Assembly: GCA_027335515.1 (NCBI GenBank)
Contig: DAHWHT010000313.1
Span: 1-6,130, forward strand
DNA from: Clostridia bacterium
Lineage (GTDB): Bacteria > Bacillota_E > RBS10-35 > JAJYVN01
Direction: 5' to 3'
Length of the DNA stretch: 6,130 nucleotides
A program made the position numbers and the translations under genes. A model generated the notes under the pieces. The model ran no database searches and was not told the DNA's origin. It worked only from the letters and a program-made list of their open reading frames with translations. Every line of letters starts with the position of its first letter. Position 1 is the first letter of the stretch. Below are positions 6,029 through 6,130 of the stretch, piece by piece.

Positions 6029-6130
6029 TTACCAGCGCGGCGCGCTGCCGAACTCGAGGGCGAGGGCGGTGTCGTATGGATCACACCCCTCCGCGGGCAG
6101 TCGACGTGCAGGTGACCGCCCTGGAGCACG
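6029..6130 (-). CDS. C-terminal end of an unrecognised protein, probable frameshift (5' partial)
   Basis: The frame ending at the TAA gives EGCDPYDTALALEFGSAPRW at its end, with G or C at nearly every third position. Before about base 6095 that bias moves to the neighbouring frame, which reads VLQGGHLHVDCP. Joining the two needs one extra base near the CCC run at 6095-6097, so either a one-base deletion has broken the gene or there is a sequencing error. The joined text reads like the end of a real protein, but I do not recognise the family. The TAA is followed at once by TGA, and a hairpin lies downstream. The gene continues beyond the window. Confidence 0.4.
   Translation of the reverse strand, partial: RAPGRSPARRLPAEGCDPYDTALALEFGSAPRW

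Noticed and set aside
1..6130. CRISPR arrays, tRNA or rRNA genes, toxin-antitoxin pairs, phage genes
   Set aside because: No spaced direct repeats, cloverleaf-like segments, rRNA motifs or small paired frames of those kinds were seen on either strand.

Overview
This is a high-GC bacterial window made of two unlike halves joined by a transposon graveyard. The left half (about 1-1976) has mixed codon third positions. The right half (about 2840 to the end) has G or C at nearly every third position. The gene content (family 1 sugar-binding proteins, a D-threo-aldose/L-fucose dehydrogenase-like aldo-keto reductase, enolase-superfamily and VOC pieces) suggests a free-living carbohydrate-using bacterium. 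Such sets are common in Chloroflexota, Armatimonadota and high-GC Bacillota, but the sequence does not settle the phylum.

Left region, + strand: the window opens inside a gene. Its first part reads as the C-terminal end of an ABC-type extracellular solute-binding protein, and its second part as a concanavalin-like jelly-roll domain (DUF1349-like). A small exported protein carrying a second jelly-roll domain follows 23 bases later. Together they look like a surface carbohydrate-recognition pair in one transcription unit.

Middle region, about 2008-2660: there is no intact gene. On the - strand lies a decayed IS110-family transposase with an in-frame stop and two frame changes. Next to it on the + strand lies a fragment of a DDE transposase of the IS701 type. 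This relic marks the composition boundary.

Right region: an intact aldo-keto reductase gene on the + strand faces a - strand set across about 500 bases without a recognised gene. Read right to left, the - strand set holds the C-terminal end of an unrecognised protein (probably frameshifted), a structured intergenic stretch with two hairpins, a short chimeric gene (start of a mandelate racemase-type enzyme fused to the end of a VOC-fold protein), a solute-binding protein whose GTG start overlaps the chimera's stop, and a weak intrinsic terminator. The likely theme is uptake and oxidation of a sugar or deoxysugar, for which aldose dehydrogenase plus enolase-superfamily dehydratase is a known route. 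Here the - strand operon looks eroded: the dehydratase and VOC genes are cut and fused, and no permease genes follow the binding protein.

The most notable points are the binding protein-lectin fusion, the MR/MLE-VOC chimera, the leaderless binding protein, and the two transposase relics at the composition boundary. I see no wholly new system.
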